This document shows positions 33,298 to 44,659 of a stretch of DNA of 64,000 nt, in pieces (within the stretch, counting starts at the first letter, position 1; each line of letters starts with the position of its first letter). The position numbers and the translations under genes are program-made. This stretch comes from Ctena decussata (lineage: Eukaryota > Mollusca > Bivalvia > Lucinida > Lucinidae), in NCBI GenBank assembly GCA_963989385.1, contig OZ022502.1:12387001-12451000 (forward strand). The letters are read 5' to 3'. The notes beneath the pieces are model-generated. The model worked only from the letters and a program-made list of their open reading frames with translations, made no database searches and had not been told where the DNA came from.

Positions 33298-33380
33298 GGA
33301 GCCCCGGTAGCTCAGTAGATTAGGCACTGGCCTGCTGATCTAGCGGTTGAGGATTCGATCCCCGCTTGAGGCGAGAATCT
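33298..33380 (+). mobile_element. tRNA-like SINE head
   Basis: A box GTAGCTCAGTAGATTAGG and B box GGATTCGATCCCC at tRNA-like spacing. The acceptor stem does not close cleanly, so I favour a SINE head or tRNA pseudogene over a functional tRNA. Confidence 0.6.
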
Positions 33381-33547
33381 TTTCAAACAAAAACGGGTTC
33401 CATTGCACACGCCTTTCAATATCAACATCCCATCGCCCTGGTATGACTGAAATATTGTTGGAATATTTGTTGACATGATCGATAGTAAAATAGGATACAG
33501 ATTCACATAAGTCGAAATCCTATTTGAACTGATTTCATTTATATATA

Positions 33548-34239
33548 CTGCTCACAAAAAGTAGGGGATATTATGACACAGAAGCATCTACAAAAATTGA
33601 TAATAATTGCTGGGTTAGTTTATTGTTATATATTGGAAGAACACTATTCAAGTAACAATATTCACCTAAAACAGAAACAGTCACAGCAGATCATGTGAGT
33701 TAGAGCAGCACATAAAGGACTATGGGGTCTACACCTCAATTTCACATCGGTGAAAAAAAAATCATTTGGACCCACAGATTGTGTTGATAATAAAATTCTC
33801 CATAATTTTCCAAACTGAAAACACCTACTTGGTAGGCTTTATTGCATTATTTAAGGTGTAGGGCTATTACAAATGTCACCATATGTGGGACCATTCACCT
33901 CCCAATGGTATCTTTTACGCCTATCATATTCTTCTGTGATAAAACCGTATGAAAAAAGTATCTGTATCTTGTTAACTGAGGCATTAGGCGTCTGTCTTAA
34001 TAAAGTTTGCATAAAAATTCTTAGTCACTGCTGCCCTGGATTCATGTGTTTGGGTATCGACCCCTTGTCTACTTCCAATTTACTCTAGGTCACGTGACAA
34101 GCTTAATCGTTTCAGTATTCATATTGAGGGTCTCTATGAATATTTGTTTTATGAATTATAACAGTTCAATATTCATTTACCTATTTTCCTTACTTCTGCT
34201 GCCTTAAATGTCTTAATATCCCTTACTTATTTTGAGCAG
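33548..34239. mobile_element. 692-bp TA-flanked TIR element
   Basis: Ends CTGCTCACAAAAAGTAGGGG/ATATT and the inverse AATATCCC...TTTTGAGCAG, flanked by TA at 33546-33547 and 34240-34241. It is Tc1/mariner-type and non-autonomous; no DDE frame is evident. Confidence 0.85.
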
Positions 34240-34420
34240 TATATTATTGTATTCACTCTATATATGCTTCAGTTTCAAATAAAATCTTGTTTAAATGAAT
34301 ATTGTTGGAAACGACATACAATCACAAGTCATCCATCCATCCATCACCCTATAACAGCATTCATATACATTAGATCCCTTTTCTTCAGCTTTTCCTCTGT
34401 TGTTCATCACAGAGTATAAA

Positions 34421-34727
34421 CGATTCCGCCAATTTTCGCTTCCTGCAGAGACTGTCCGTCATATTTGGCTTCCGCCGAGACTGTCCGCGAAATCTTGCTT
34501 CCTGCAGAGACTACTGTCCTCGAAAAATGGCTTCCTGTCAAGACTGTCCGCGTGACTCTGCTTCCTGCCGAGACCCTCGGCAGGAAGCAGAATCACGCGA
34601 ACAGTCTCTGCAGGAAGCCATTTATCATGTACAGAAGTCTCGGCAGGATGCAAGAGATCGCGGACAGTCTCGGCGGAAACCAAATATGATGTACAGTCTC
34701 TGCAGGAAGCGAAAATTAGCGGAATCG
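34421..34727. repeat. 300-bp palindrome built of tandem CTGCAGAGACTGTCC units
   Basis: Each arm consists of about five units (GCTTCCTGCAGAGACTGTCC) of about 36 bp, and the two arms meet at CCGAGACCCTCGG. Ends CGATTCCGCCAATTTTCGC and its inverse. Because it is a palindrome of a repeat, both strands give near-identical open frames; neither is a gene. Confidence 0.9.
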
Positions 34728-35158
34728 ATTAAACCCTGTGTTCATGGTGTATGATAAAGTTTACCATTGAGCTTCGCTTGAAGGCGGACGATTCAATGTG
34801 GACGCGTGGCTCAGACTTTTCCCTTCACCTTCTGTCGAATAGGGCTGTTAAACCGCACTCCACATATAGACTAGAGGATCCGACCATAAAAGTTCCATAG
34901 ACATGTAGTGCCGTAGGCAAAATATTCCAGGCTTCATCCTTTTTAGCATCTCTGTTTATTTGTCTTTTTTTAAATTTGGCTAAATTAGTAACATGTAGGA
35001 CATTCAGGTACTCATACAGGGAGAGTTGCTCACGAATGATCGGGTATATTCGATTGAATGATGGGTATCTTCAGTTCAAAACTACACCCAGTCTGTTTCT
35101 TCCGCTTTTGAATTAATTACACGCAGTTAATTTCTGAATGGAATATAATAAAAATAAA

Positions 35159-35160
35159 AA

Positions 35161-35195
<35 letters not shown>

Positions 35196-35260
35196 ATAAT
35201 AATAATAATGACTCAGTAATTTGGAACAGCTAAATAATAATGATTATTATTATTATTATC
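35159..35260. repeat. (ACT)n and (AAT)n microsatellites
   Basis: (ACT)11 followed by (AAT)n and mirrored (ATT)n runs. The stretch 34728-35158 before it has no supported feature. Confidence 0.95.
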
Positions 35261-35766
35261 ATTATTAACAAAATTATCATTACTATTTTTGTTATTAATA
35301 ATAACGAAACATGGACCCGAAAATATTGCCGGCTGAAACTAAGAAGGTGTCTGGAAAGCTTGCGGGTGAAAAACTGGGCCAATACTACGAACAAAGCCTG
35401 CTTCTTACAAAATCCTCAATATTAAAATATTTTGGAAGAATAAAAGCAGATAAGACCAACCTTCTGTTAATATTGAGCACCGATGTGACCACATTGCCCC
35501 TGGGTGTCAGTAATTACCGCAGATCCTTGTAAGATATCATTATGTCGTCTGATGAGGCTGATCAGACGATAGCGATAGAGGTGATAAGACGGTCTTAAGG
35601 CAAGGAAGTGACACGATTGGTCAGATTTTGGACAGGATGTTTAAAAGGGCATACACTATCTTGACCAATATAGTTCAAGGTGTAAATTTGATGGTTAGCA
35701 TCTGTCAACGGAACAAATGTGATAACAAATTTATTAGTGACTTACTAGATCACCGGAAGCAGACGG

Positions 35767-35990
35767 CATTAACAGGAAAGATTTTTGGAACAGACTACAG
35801 AAAATAAACTTGTTCTAAAATAGTTCACATCTGAATAAGGTAAATTCTTTCTTTTTCTTTTATTATTTCTTTCTATTCTTTCTTTCATCTAGACGACGCA
35901 TTAACAGGAAAGAATTTTTGAACAGACGACAGAACATTAACTTGTGCTAAAATTGTTCACAGCTGGATTAGGTAAATTCTTTCTATTTCT
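35767..35990. repeat. Direct repeat of about 131-bp period
   Basis: GCATTAACAGGAAAGA, then CAGACDACAGAA, then GGTAAATTCTTTCT occurs twice, at 35767 and 35898, each followed by a T/C-rich tail. Confidence 0.85.
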
Positions 35991-36865
35991 TTCATTAATT
36001 CTTTCTATTTTTTTCTTTCTTTCTTTATGTCTTTCTTTCATTCTTTCCTTCTAGCCATTTTACTCTTTTAAGTCAGTGTTTCAATATTCAAGTTTTTTTC
36101 AATTCTTTTTCGTCAATGCAGAGTGACAGTGATAAACAAACATGTTTAGTTAAAAAAGTAAAACATACATGTATATAAACAAATGACACTCTTGAAAGAA
36201 AATTATTTGTATTAAACTTTAATTTAAAATTTTATTATTATTATTATAATTATCATTATTATCTGTGTCTGTGTGCACTAATCAAGGAAACATGAACAGC
36301 ATTCGTTTTCGCATTTGGTTGAAATATCAACAAACATTTCATTTATTATTAATTAATTTGTGTTCTCGGAAGGAGCGAAGCAACATAGATCTATTTTATT
36401 AAGACACTTTTTACAAATCACGACTTAATAAACAATAACTTATGCTCTGCTATAGCACTCATTATAATGGTTATTCTTTGTACAAAAAAAAAAACCTGCA
36501 AAATTGGCGCCACTGTCTGGTTAAGACTGTCAGAGTACATTGAATTCCGAAAAAAAGACATATTAGAACATATAAAATGAAACTAATCAAATTGATTTAA
36601 TATATCTTTATATATTCTCTTTGTTTTCTTGTAATATCCATTTATTTATTTATTTATTTTTATTTTCTTATTTTTTTTTTGATATTCTAAAACTAGTTTT
36701 ATTTAAAAATAATAATAATAATAAAAAAAAATAGCAGTTTTCATGACAAATTGAATTATGCATATTTGCGCTTCCAAATCATACATTGAATTCAAAACCA
36801 GTTATGGGACATTTAGAGCAACAATTTTCAAGAGAAATTTAAAAGTTTATTTTTGACTAGTTAAG
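35991..36865. other. Very AT-rich stretch
   Basis: Contains (TTTC)n, (ATT)n, (TTTA)n and (AAT)n runs. No gene or element boundary is supported. Confidence 0.5.
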
Positions 36866-38279
36866 CCCCTGTCACACCAAGCCGCGTTTCCACTGCGTTG
36901 GTACGGAGTTGTTTAATTTTCCGGAGCGCCGTGAGATCGCAAGAAAACCCTGATATTTTTCGTGAAAAAGGGCCTGTCACGGCGTCCTGACAGCGACCAA
37001 GGCGTCGCTATGGAGCTTGCATGGCGTTCTATGGCGTTCCTACGGAGTTCTTGTTGGCGATTCTCTGCGCTCTCACGAAGCTTTCACTGCGCTTTTACGG
37101 CGTTCACAATGCATGCACTGCGCTTTCACGGCGCTCGCACTGCGCTGACGGCGTGTTGAAGACGTTCATTTGCACAACAGAACGAAGTCTTTGTCAGTTG
37201 TATGTTTGTTCTCGAAGTTGAAACCATGCCCGCAAAAAGAGGGCAGGACCCAAAGCATTCTACGCCTTTGGGCCGGACCCAAAGCAGTCTACGCCTTTAG
37301 GCCCTCCTCCGTCGTCGTCTTCCAAGAATGATGTGAACAGCGTCTGCAGCATTTTGAAACTGCTGGACCTGCATATAGGCAAGTTGGTTGGTTATTTGTT
37401 TTTGGTTTAACGGCCCTCTGAGACAATATTTCGGTCTATATCGGGCCGTCTCTCAAAGAGAGGGAGAAAGAAGAGAGAGAAAAAAAGTCCAAACAACCCC
37501 ACCCGCACCTACTGCAAGCACAGTAGGCCCTTGCTCTACTATTATCCAAATCAGTAGGACGCCCAGGCACTGGAAGTTATATCCAGCACCATCGCAACAC
37601 CCGACCACCCCCATATAGGCAAGCAGGAGTCCAGCTTGCTGGCGTACGTCGGACATAGTGAAAGGAATGCTTATTTGCATATCTCATTTTTATAGTATTT
37701 TGTTTGCTTTTGTCATAATTGTTTGCATATCTCATTTTTTAATATATTTTGTTTGCTTTTGTCATACAAACGCCGATGGCGCGGTAAAAGCTCCATGGGA
37801 GCGCAGTTATCGCCATGACAGCTTCTTGCAGTCGTTGTAAGAGCGCAGTTAAATAAATGGCACTCGGTATAAGCGCCATAGACGCGTCGCATAAGCGCGT
37901 TAAAGACGCAGTGACATCTCAAAGAACGCCGTACAATCTCCGTGCAAACGCCACGGACGACCATGGCGTTTGCACAACGACCCTTGTGCGCGCCCGCGGA
38001 GCTCCTATTGCGTTGTAGGAGACTTTACTGCGCGGCTATGGTGACCCTACGGCGACCCCACTGCGCTCTTGTTAGAACGCCGAGCGACGGCGTTTGTTTT
38101 GAGCATGCTCAAAGTGCGCGCCGTCGCTCGGCGTTCTATGCGATCCCACAGCGTCTACTGGCGATGCCACTGCGTTGCTGCGGTGATGCTTGCGATGGTA
38201 CTGCGCGCACCTCGGCGTTCTGCATTTTTCTTGGACGCCGTGGGATCGCCGTGAGAACGCTACTCTGGTGTGACAGGGG
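36866..38279. mobile_element. 1.4-kb GC-rich TIR element with CCCCTGTCACACCA ends
   Basis: Inverted ends CCCCTGTCACACCA (36866-36879) and TGGTGTGACAGGGG (38266-38279). The inside is a GC-rich mosaic of degenerate short repeats (for example CACTGCGCTTTTACGGCGTT) and a hairpin GAACGCCGAGCGACGGCG at about 38078-38130. A retroposon copy at 37384-37622 is inserted in it. Its base composition contrasts sharply with the AT-rich DNA on both sides. No transposase. Confidence 0.82.
37384..37622 (-). mobile_element. Retroposon copy (GGTTTAACGGCCC end), inverted
   Basis: Same family as 7437 and 45903. (GGTT)n at the left is the inverse of the CAACC tail. It is nested in the 1.4-kb element, so it is younger. 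Confidence 0.75.
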
Positions 38280-39268
38280 TTTTACCTAGGCAAGTTTACA
38301 TTATAACTGTCCGAGGTCCTCTTATTCTTAATAATGTAAGTAAATCTGAAAAAATACGGTATATATATATCTTCAAAAATGTTTCTCCTAAAAGTTTTTA
38401 ATATAAATATTTTAATTTTCAGCGAAATGAAACTTAAACTAAACGCCTAAAGAAGCGTTCACAAGTTTATGTTCTTTTATCACGGCACTGGCACAAAGCA
38501 AGTGCACATCGAACGTTGCAGTAACTATGTTTTCATCCAACCACAGTACACGATGACGCTGTCAAAATTTTAGTCTTTAATAAAAGAGTTATCTCGCTTT
38601 CTCGAAAAACATCAAATTCCACTGGAACAGTTATCGTTCATTTTTCAGCATAGCATATCACTTACAGAAATGCTTGCTAACATGCTACTGTTAGAAAACC
38701 ATGAAAACCCCTATATTCGTTTGACTCTTCTGATTAGCTACCAACAACAGCGTTTGGTAATCGGTCATTTTCAAATTACCTCTCTTTGATTTTAGCAAAG
38801 GGTAATTTTTTAAGACCAGTATTTCCACAGTATATGAATTTACTCTGCATTTCCTTTTGATAATGATTCTTGTTGTTGTGCTTCGCTAAAACTCATGGTT
38901 ACGTCACATAACAAGATAAAAACAGTATGACTAATAAAAGTTTTGTACTTTTGCAAAATTGTGTATACTAAGTGGACGTTTCTTTTGGTGCTCAGTATAT
39001 TTATATGTCTGGTTATCTTGTTTTTTTTTTTATAACAGAAAATAACTGAAAAGGACACTTAATAATTTTAATGATGATGATAAATTTTTTTTATAATGAT
39101 AACTATAATAACGACAATAATAGTAATAATATTGATGATATAGGAATTAAGGTAGGAAATTTTCGATAAGAAATGAAAAATAACTAAAATGAACTAAAAT
39201 AGGAAATTTTGGATAAGAAATATAAATGAACTAAAATAGGAAAGTTTGGATAAAAAATGAAATATAAA
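38280..39268. other. Unannotated AT-rich DNA
   Basis: Short diverged tandem repeats at 39150-39265 (GGAAATTTTSGATAAGAAAT). Otherwise nothing supported. Confidence 0.4.
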
Positions 39269-39402
39269 TGAACCACGACACGAGAAAACCAACAAAGTTT
39301 TATATGGACCATGCGAAGACTCAAATCAGCTAAGGCATCCACCCAGTCTGACCAGAGTCTTTACTGTCGGCATGGATGTAGCTTAGACCCTTAGCTTCCC
39401 TC
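39269..39402. mobile_element. Half copy of family-A MITE
   Basis: Starts TGAACCACGACACGAG and stops near CTTAGACCCTTAGCTTCCC at the dyad, so the right arm is absent. Confidence 0.8.
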
Positions 39403-40039
39403 ATTTATGAAATAATAGCAACAAACATGAGACTAGAGACTAAAGGTAAAGTCTGAAACAGCGGACGACAGAAACGCATACAAATTGATATGTAAAGTGT
39501 TTCTGCAGTGTATAGTTGATCAAAATTTACGATCTTGACATGATCATGTTTAAAATGTCTGATTTCTTCAAGATAAACTAATTGTGAGTAATCAGTATTT
39601 CTGGTGTCAGTAAAATTGTTGAATATCTCCTCTATCATTTATATCGACAGCTACAAATGGACCAATTTAATGTCTAATTTGTTAAAAAGTTTTGTATGTC
39701 TGAACACCTTGATCGTTAAAATAAAATAGAGATTCTAACACAGTGCGCCTATAGACAAAATGGAAAATTTCCGTGTTTTATTCTGCAACAATTCACTGTC
39801 TCGGAGCGCGTGAGTCTAATTGATGACGTCACTTGCATTACTGACGTAATTTTGTGACGTTTTGAGACGTTAGTCGGTGTAACGTCTCTTTTTCTTTCTA
39901 AAATCGCCACCAAAACGTACATTTACCTTCGATACAGTAAAGAATATTGGCGGGAGCATGGACGCGCTCGCAGGAAGGTTGGGAGAGTCTGAGTGAAAAG
40001 TATTACTTTTTCAGCGTTTTTGAGCGTTAGAATCGAAAT
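39403..40039. other. Unannotated DNA
   Basis: Unique sequence with several TGACG motifs at 39820-39870 (GATGACGTCACTTGC, ACTGACGTAATTTTGTGACG). No coding frame is supported. It lies about 1.1-1.7 kb upstream of the Olig exon. Confidence 0.35.
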
Positions 40040-40290
40040 AGTTCAGCTCTAGCATTGAATTGTTGAGTAATAATTCACTGTTCGGAGGTCAGTTGTAAAG
40101 TAGATCATATCACGAGCGCGGAGTAATAATTCACTGTTTGTCGGTCAGTTGTAAGTAGATATATCACTCGCGCTCCGCGCTCGTGATATGATCTACTTTA
40201 CAACTGACATCCGAACAGTGAATTATTACTCAACAATTCACTGCTAAAGCTGATCTATTTCTTAAATAAAATCAGCTATAGCACTGAACT
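40040..40290. mobile_element. 250-bp palindromic MITE (GGTCAGTTGTAAGTAGA arms)
   Basis: Nested mirrored blocks TTGAATTGTTGAGTAATAAT, TCACTGTTCGGAGGTCAG and GCGCTCCGCGC, with their inverses. A fragment of the same family is at 20680-20770. Confidence 0.8.
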
Positions 40291-40364
40291 GTTGAGTAAT
40301 GCTGCTTTTTGCATTCAGTCATTTTCTTATTAACAATTAAAATCACGTGATCATGACGTTCTTT

Positions 40365-40388
40365 GCCCCCCCCCCCCCCCCCCCCCCC
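40365..40388. repeat. Poly-C tract
   Basis: About 24 consecutive C upstream of the Olig exon. Its complement yields a poly-Gly frame that I do not call. Confidence 0.97.
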
Positions 40389-40914
40389 TGCATTTCCAGT
40401 GTCGGTATTGCTTTAAAACTATAATTCGACATAAAAAGGGAAGCGCATCTGTCAAAATCGCCTAACAAAAAGCAATGCCATCCGAGATGCTTGTACAAAT
40501 TCCTGAAAACGTGCAACAATTTTGATAATTGACGAAAGTAAAAATTAATATGCAACTATGGTAGATTTGGTAGAAAAAAGCCTTTTGACTTGCTTCTGAA
40601 TCCCATTTGCATAAAATATTATGTTTAGAAATATGTGTAAATGCATTAATGTTTATGTAAATAAAATAAAGTTTAAACCAACTATGATAGATTTCTTTTT
40701 TTTGCCACTCAACTGAAAATTTGTTGAAAATAGTAAAAAAAACAACGATCAGGAAATGTTGACCCAAGTTTTTTTTTTATTTATTTCTTTTTTTTTTTTC
40801 TTGGTAGGATTTATAGCTTCATTTGGAGTCGCTAAATACAGAATAATGGTTTTATTCTTGTGAAAGTTTTTCGATAGTTTCTAAAGAAGTTCTATCTCTC
40901 TCGTTGGTTCTCCC

Positions 40915-41052
40915 ATTAATAAGTATTGGAGCAAACTATTCAGACCCAGATCAGGAGCAGTCTGATCAGAACCTACACTATTTGCCATTCGATCTGCATC
41001 TTTTGGGATCGTTAATTGATTGAAGTGTCCCAATTTTTTGAAATTTGACGGT
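40915..41052. mobile_element. Family-F MITE adjoining the Olig 3' splice site
   Basis: CAGACCCAGATCAGGAGCAG, then CTGATCAGAACCTACACTAT, then TGTCCCAATTTTTT and TTGACGGTAC at the end. It stops about 30 bp before the AG at 41081-41082, so it lies next to or within the acceptor's upstream elements. Confidence 0.55.
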
Positions 41053-41094
41053 ACTTTCATAGTTTTCTTTCTGTCGTTACAGGAGATACTGAAG

Positions 41095-41829
41095 ATGTCT
41101 ACCGACGGTACCATTTCACACAGCATCGATACACTTTTACAAGATGACAAATTTGCTGAAGAAGTGAGCGCCAGGCAGTATGATGAAATTTCGAATCAGA
41201 GTTTCTCTGACAACGAAGACCAATCAGAAGACAGAAAACCAGTCAGTCCGCCATATATCCGGAAGTTCGACAGACGCCATAAGTCTAACGTACCGGAAGA
41301 CGTGAGATTACGTGTGAACAGCCGAGAAAGGCAGCGCATGCATGATTTGAACTCTGCTTTAGACAGTCTAAGACAAGTAATGCCTTATTCTCATGGTCCC
41401 TCAGTCAAGAAAATTTCCAAAATGGCCACGTTACTGCTTGCAAGAAACTATATAGTGATGCTAAACAAATCTTTGGACGAAATGAGAAAATTGGTGAACG
41501 AAATGACAATGAAGCAAAATGCAAGTGTGAACATGGCAAATCTGGATAAAACTGCCATTAATCAAGCCCATCCTGTTACGTCAGGGACATTACTAACTGG
41601 ACATGGACATGTAAATGCTAATTTAAACTCGCTATACACAAGGGAGATGCCAAAACTTGTTTCACCCTACAGTCACGTGAACAATTTATATTTACCATTC
41701 AAAGTGGCCGTTCCGGAAGGTGTTCATACTAGTGCGACGGCGAACGTTAACGTGCCTTGTCCTTGCAGTTTCTGCCAAACGTCATTGACGTCACTGCCAA
41801 AACCAGACTGGAAATCTTCATGCTTATAG
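41095..41829 (+). CDS. Olig: Olig-family bHLH transcription factor
   Basis: A 244-residue frame ending in TAG (41827-41829). A nuclear E-box-binding regulator: Olig proteins specify neural and glial fates in animals. Residues 71-129 form the bHLH. The basic region [16 protein letters not shown] keeps the E-box contacts (E78, R79, R81), and helix 2 reads [34 protein letters not shown] and LLLARNYI separate Olig from the related Beta3/bHLHe22 group. A Cys motif PCPCSFCQ at 221-228 matches the C-terminal Olig signature. The N-terminus is Ser/Asp/Glu-rich. A consensus acceptor (TTTCTGTCGTTACAG) ends 12 bp before the ATG, implying a noncoding first exon. The frame is open upstream to 41020, but that part is intronic. 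Intronless coding is usual for Olig genes. Confidence 0.95.
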   Translation: MSTDGTISHSIDTLLQDDKFAEEVSARQYDEISNQSFSDNEDQSEDRKPVSPPYIRKFDRRHKSNVPEDVRLRVNSRERQRMHDLNSALDSLRQVMPYSHGPSVKKISKMATLLLARNYIVMLNKSLDEMRKLVNEMTMKQNASVNMANLDKTAINQAHPVTSGTLLTGHGHVNANLNSLYTREMPKLVSPYSHVNNLYLPFKVAVPEGVHTSATANVNVPCPCSFCQTSLTSLPKPDWKSSCL

Positions 41830-42090
41830 CCTTGTTATTAACTGGTAGTAAATGGAACCAGAAATCATATACAGCCAACTCTCGATATCTCGAAGTCAAA
41901 TTTCATCCCAAATTACTGATATCTCAAAGTAAATTCTCTGGTACCAGAATATTTACTTTGAGATGTCAGTAGTTTGAGATAACGAGTTCAAATGTTAATA
42001 AAAAATAGAAAATTTATTCCTTTTGATATAAGAAGATATTCTGACATATAAATGTTCGAGATATCGGGAATTGACTGTATAAAAATAAAA
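41830..42090 (+). promoter_or_regulatory. Olig 3' UTR with embedded palindromic MITE and poly(A) signal
   Basis: From about 41868 to 42080 the 3' region is a TIR element with ends ACAGCCAACTCTCGATATCT and CGAGATATCGGGAATTGACT. AATAAA follows at 42084-42089, four bases beyond it. The Olig transcript probably ends just after the element. Confidence 0.65.
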
Positions 42091-42139
42091 CGATTTCATA
42101 CGTGTGCCTAACCGCGATTAAGGTGTACTGTGTATGGGT

Positions 42140-42270
42140 ACGTTCATTATTTTCTGCCATATTTGCAAAGGGAATTTCTGTTTGCGTCCCCGCACGAAGA
42201 AGCTCTTCCGAAACTCATAAAGAATTTGCTCCAAAGGGAGCAAATTATTTGTTTAAGAGTTGTACCTTAT
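42140..42270. mobile_element. Hairpin element with GAATTTGCTCC core
   Basis: GGTACGTTC at the left and AGAGTTGTACC at the right, with AAAGAATTTGCTCCAAAGGG and GAGCAAATTATTT at the centre. The core recurs at 44478-44516 and 58228-58262. Confidence 0.55.
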
Positions 42271-42318
42271 CTACACGGAAAACAAAAATAAAAATGGCAA
42301 TTTAATATCTGACAATGT

Positions 42319-42636
42319 ACACTGTAAAGAAATCAGTAGATTTTACGGAAGAATAACTGGGAACCAGCTGCCAGTACTTTTCCCGTTATTTTTTACGGGC
42401 AATTGCCTGTAAGACATGGTTTGAAATCTCGAAATGGAAGTTTTATGTTAGCTGGTCGCACTCGAAAATAACTTTATATTGTTGAAGGGCTATCTGACCA
42501 AAACGACACCTGTTCTATTCTGCCCTACTCTGCTTGATGATTCCTGATTACGGGCGCCCGTATAAATAACGGGAAAGGACTGGCAGCTGGTTGCCAACTA
42601 TTCTGCCGTAAAACCTACGGATTATTTTACAGTATA
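42319..42636. mobile_element. TIR MITE with CACTGTAAA ends, copy 1
   Basis: Ends CACTGTAAAG and TTTTACAGTA, with inner mirrored GATTTTACGGAAGAATAACT and subterminal CCCGTTATTTTTTACGGG. TA lies next to both ends. Copy 2 is at 61170-61488. Confidence 0.85.
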
Positions 42637-43020
42637 CCCACTGCCTTTTAATCACTGATAGTTCATCACCAGCCCCTACAGACTGGCTAAGTGAGAAAGT
42701 CTTATTATGCTGCAAAATGTATTTGATTGTGTTGATTTTCTGCCTGATACCATGACCATGGCCGCATGATACCGGAACATTTAAGTGCTTGTTTTCCGTT
42801 AATTTGGACACATTCGCAGGCCCGACTTGGTCACAGAGACATGCTAAAGTGAACTTTGATTATATTTCATCAAAATATTTTCTTGTGCTGAAATTATTTG
42901 CACACAAGGGCTTTTGATAGATTCTTTATCGAGAATTTGGATATTTATTTAAAAAAAAATCACATGATACGGTCAGCATTTTCAGCATCAGTCGCCGTCA
43001 GTATTTTTCGGTTAACCCAG
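42637..43020. other. Unannotated DNA
   Basis: Unique sequence. No supported exon or repeat. Confidence 0.3.
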
Positions 43021-43027
43021 TTCATTC

Positions 43028-43125
43028 TGGATACCCCTTTAGGGGTATCTGGGCAAACAGTTTGGATCCAGATCAGGCCACACAAACGTGGGGCCTGATC
43101 TGAGATCCAAACTGTTTACTGCCTA
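43028..43125. repeat. Hairpin with AAACAGTTTGGATCCAGATC core
   Basis: CAGTTTGGATCCAGATCAGG is mirrored by CCTGATCTGAGATCCAAACT; the loop is CCACACAAACGTGG. It is preceded by a small ATACCCCTTTAGGGGTAT dyad. It is of the same core type as families F, L and the 22769 element. Confidence 0.8.
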
Positions 43126-43446
43126 GACATCATTTCTACAAGAGTAACTTAGACCAATATTGTCAAAATATTCTTGATTTTTGATGCAGACGACAATTTC
43201 AGCAGACGACAAGAAATACCCACAATGCAATGGGTTTAAACTTAGCAAATATTAGCGTCGCTTGAAACAACACTGTTTCACGTAGCCATCTGCAGCGGTT
43301 GATCATACGAACTAAAAGCGCACGTCCTGTATATTTAATCTGAATATGGTTTGCTATGATTTGCTTGTTTGTCTTTTCTCTGTTCTCTCTTTCATTTCCA
43401 TTTTTCTTTCTTGTTGCACGTTGTGCATGTCTCTTCCGTGTCAGAT

Positions 43447-43516
43447 ACTCGTGCACGCTGACTGGGATCTAAAACGCTTGAGCGTTTTAGACCCGAGTCA
43501 GCGTGCACGGGTATCT
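43447..43516. repeat. 70-bp near-perfect hairpin
   Basis: AGATACTCGTGCACGCTGAC, then TAAAACGCTTGAGCGTTTTA at the centre, then an inverse arm to GGGTATCTG. Confidence 0.9.
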
Positions 43517-43894
43517 GTTGTTGTATACAAGGTGTCTAAAATTGTTAAGAAAGGGTGACAGGGATAATTTAGGAAGAAGATTCCCATATTCCTACATTAA
43601 AAAAATAGGCATGATTTCAATTAGAAATGAGAAGTTATCTCAGAAGTACCCTCAAAAACAACATCTTATTTGGAGCTCTAAATATCAGGGTATGTGTGTA
43701 TGTTTATTCCATTTGTTTGGACTTAATTGGCGCTTTTCATGTTACTGTCATTCATTTCTTTCTCTCTAACATTCCGAAGTTTGAATATATGTATATAATA
43801 ATTTTACTTATGTTATCTAATTATACATTTTGTTATTAAACTTTCTAGAAAATTTCAAGCTGATTTATTATTCATGACTTTTTCATCGCCCTAT

Positions 43895-44010
43895 TTTCTC
43901 AAGCAGTGTATCCATTCGCGCACGCTCAGAACTAGTTAGTTGCAGTTCAGCAGGCATAAAAAGATGCAACTAGCATATCTGAGCGTAAACGAATGGGCAC
44001 AGTGTACTTG
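43895..44010. repeat. Palindromic element
   Basis: The arms CAGTGTATCCATTCGCGCAC, then GCTCAGA, are mirrored as TCTGAGCG, then ACGAATGGGCACAGTGTAC, around GTTGCAGTTCAGCAGGC. Confidence 0.7.
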
Positions 44011-44289
44011 ATAAAATATATAATGTCAAGCTTTTATGAATATGTGGCTAAGACAAGGCAGCCCTTTTCAGTCCTTCGCTTAGATACTCCTGCAAACAGT
44101 GCAGATCCGTATGAGACAGCTTAAATATCTTGGATGCGTCGAAGTTTAACAAACTGTATTTTGTGGTCTAGTTTTTACTGGTATTCTTTGTGGCCCAACC
44201 CAATTGCTGTACAGATTATTTGGCAAAACAAAGTTTAACAAAAGAGGAGTCAGTCTCTAATATGAACGGAACATTGGCAAACGGTGTCC

Positions 44290-44640
44290 AGGGGTGTAGC
44301 CAGACCTAATATTTTGTTGAAGCAACCATTTTTCTAGATGTATAGCTGTCTGCATGCGCATACAAGAGAGATTTCTCTATTATAGAAAAAATATCCCCAT
44401 TTTGACAAAAGGGAACAGCTTTTGTGACGTTTTCTTTGCTTCCTATTTTATTATTTTAAATTGGCTCTACTTTAAGAGGAAAGAATTTGCTCCTCGAGGA
44501 GCAAATTCTTTCCTTTAAAAGTTGACCCTCATTGAAAAGGGAGGCAAAAATGCCGAGTTGCTTCCCTTGAAAGTGCTCCCATTTAGCTGAAGCATTGATG
44601 GAAATATGTTGAAGCCAGGCTTCCAGACTTACTTCAAGCT
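44290..44640. mobile_element. Family-G element, copy 1
   Basis: Shares a series of blocks with 57477-58380 (AGCCAGACCTAATAT, CTTTTGTGACGTTTTCTTTG, GGAAAGAATTTGCTCC, GGAGGCAAAAATGC, AATATGTTGAAGCC). Contains the hairpin GAAAGAATTTGCTCCTCGAG at 44478-44516. Copy 2 has been split by later insertions. Confidence 0.7.
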
Positions 44641-44659
44641 ATGCCCTGGTGTAGATCTC

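Noticed and set aside
34459..34754. Near-identical 74-codon frames on both strands
   Set aside because: Explained by the palindrome of tandem units; each strand reads the same repeat.
38840..40767. Several 70- to 100-codon minus-strand frames upstream of Olig
   Set aside because: They are AT-rich with no recognisable domain or splice pair. The one near 40343 includes a poly-Gly run from the poly-C tract.
41020..41094. Upstream extension of the Olig frame (25 codons from a TTG)
   Set aside because: It crosses a consensus polypyrimidine tract and AG acceptor and has no ATG; the conserved-style start is the ATG at 41095.
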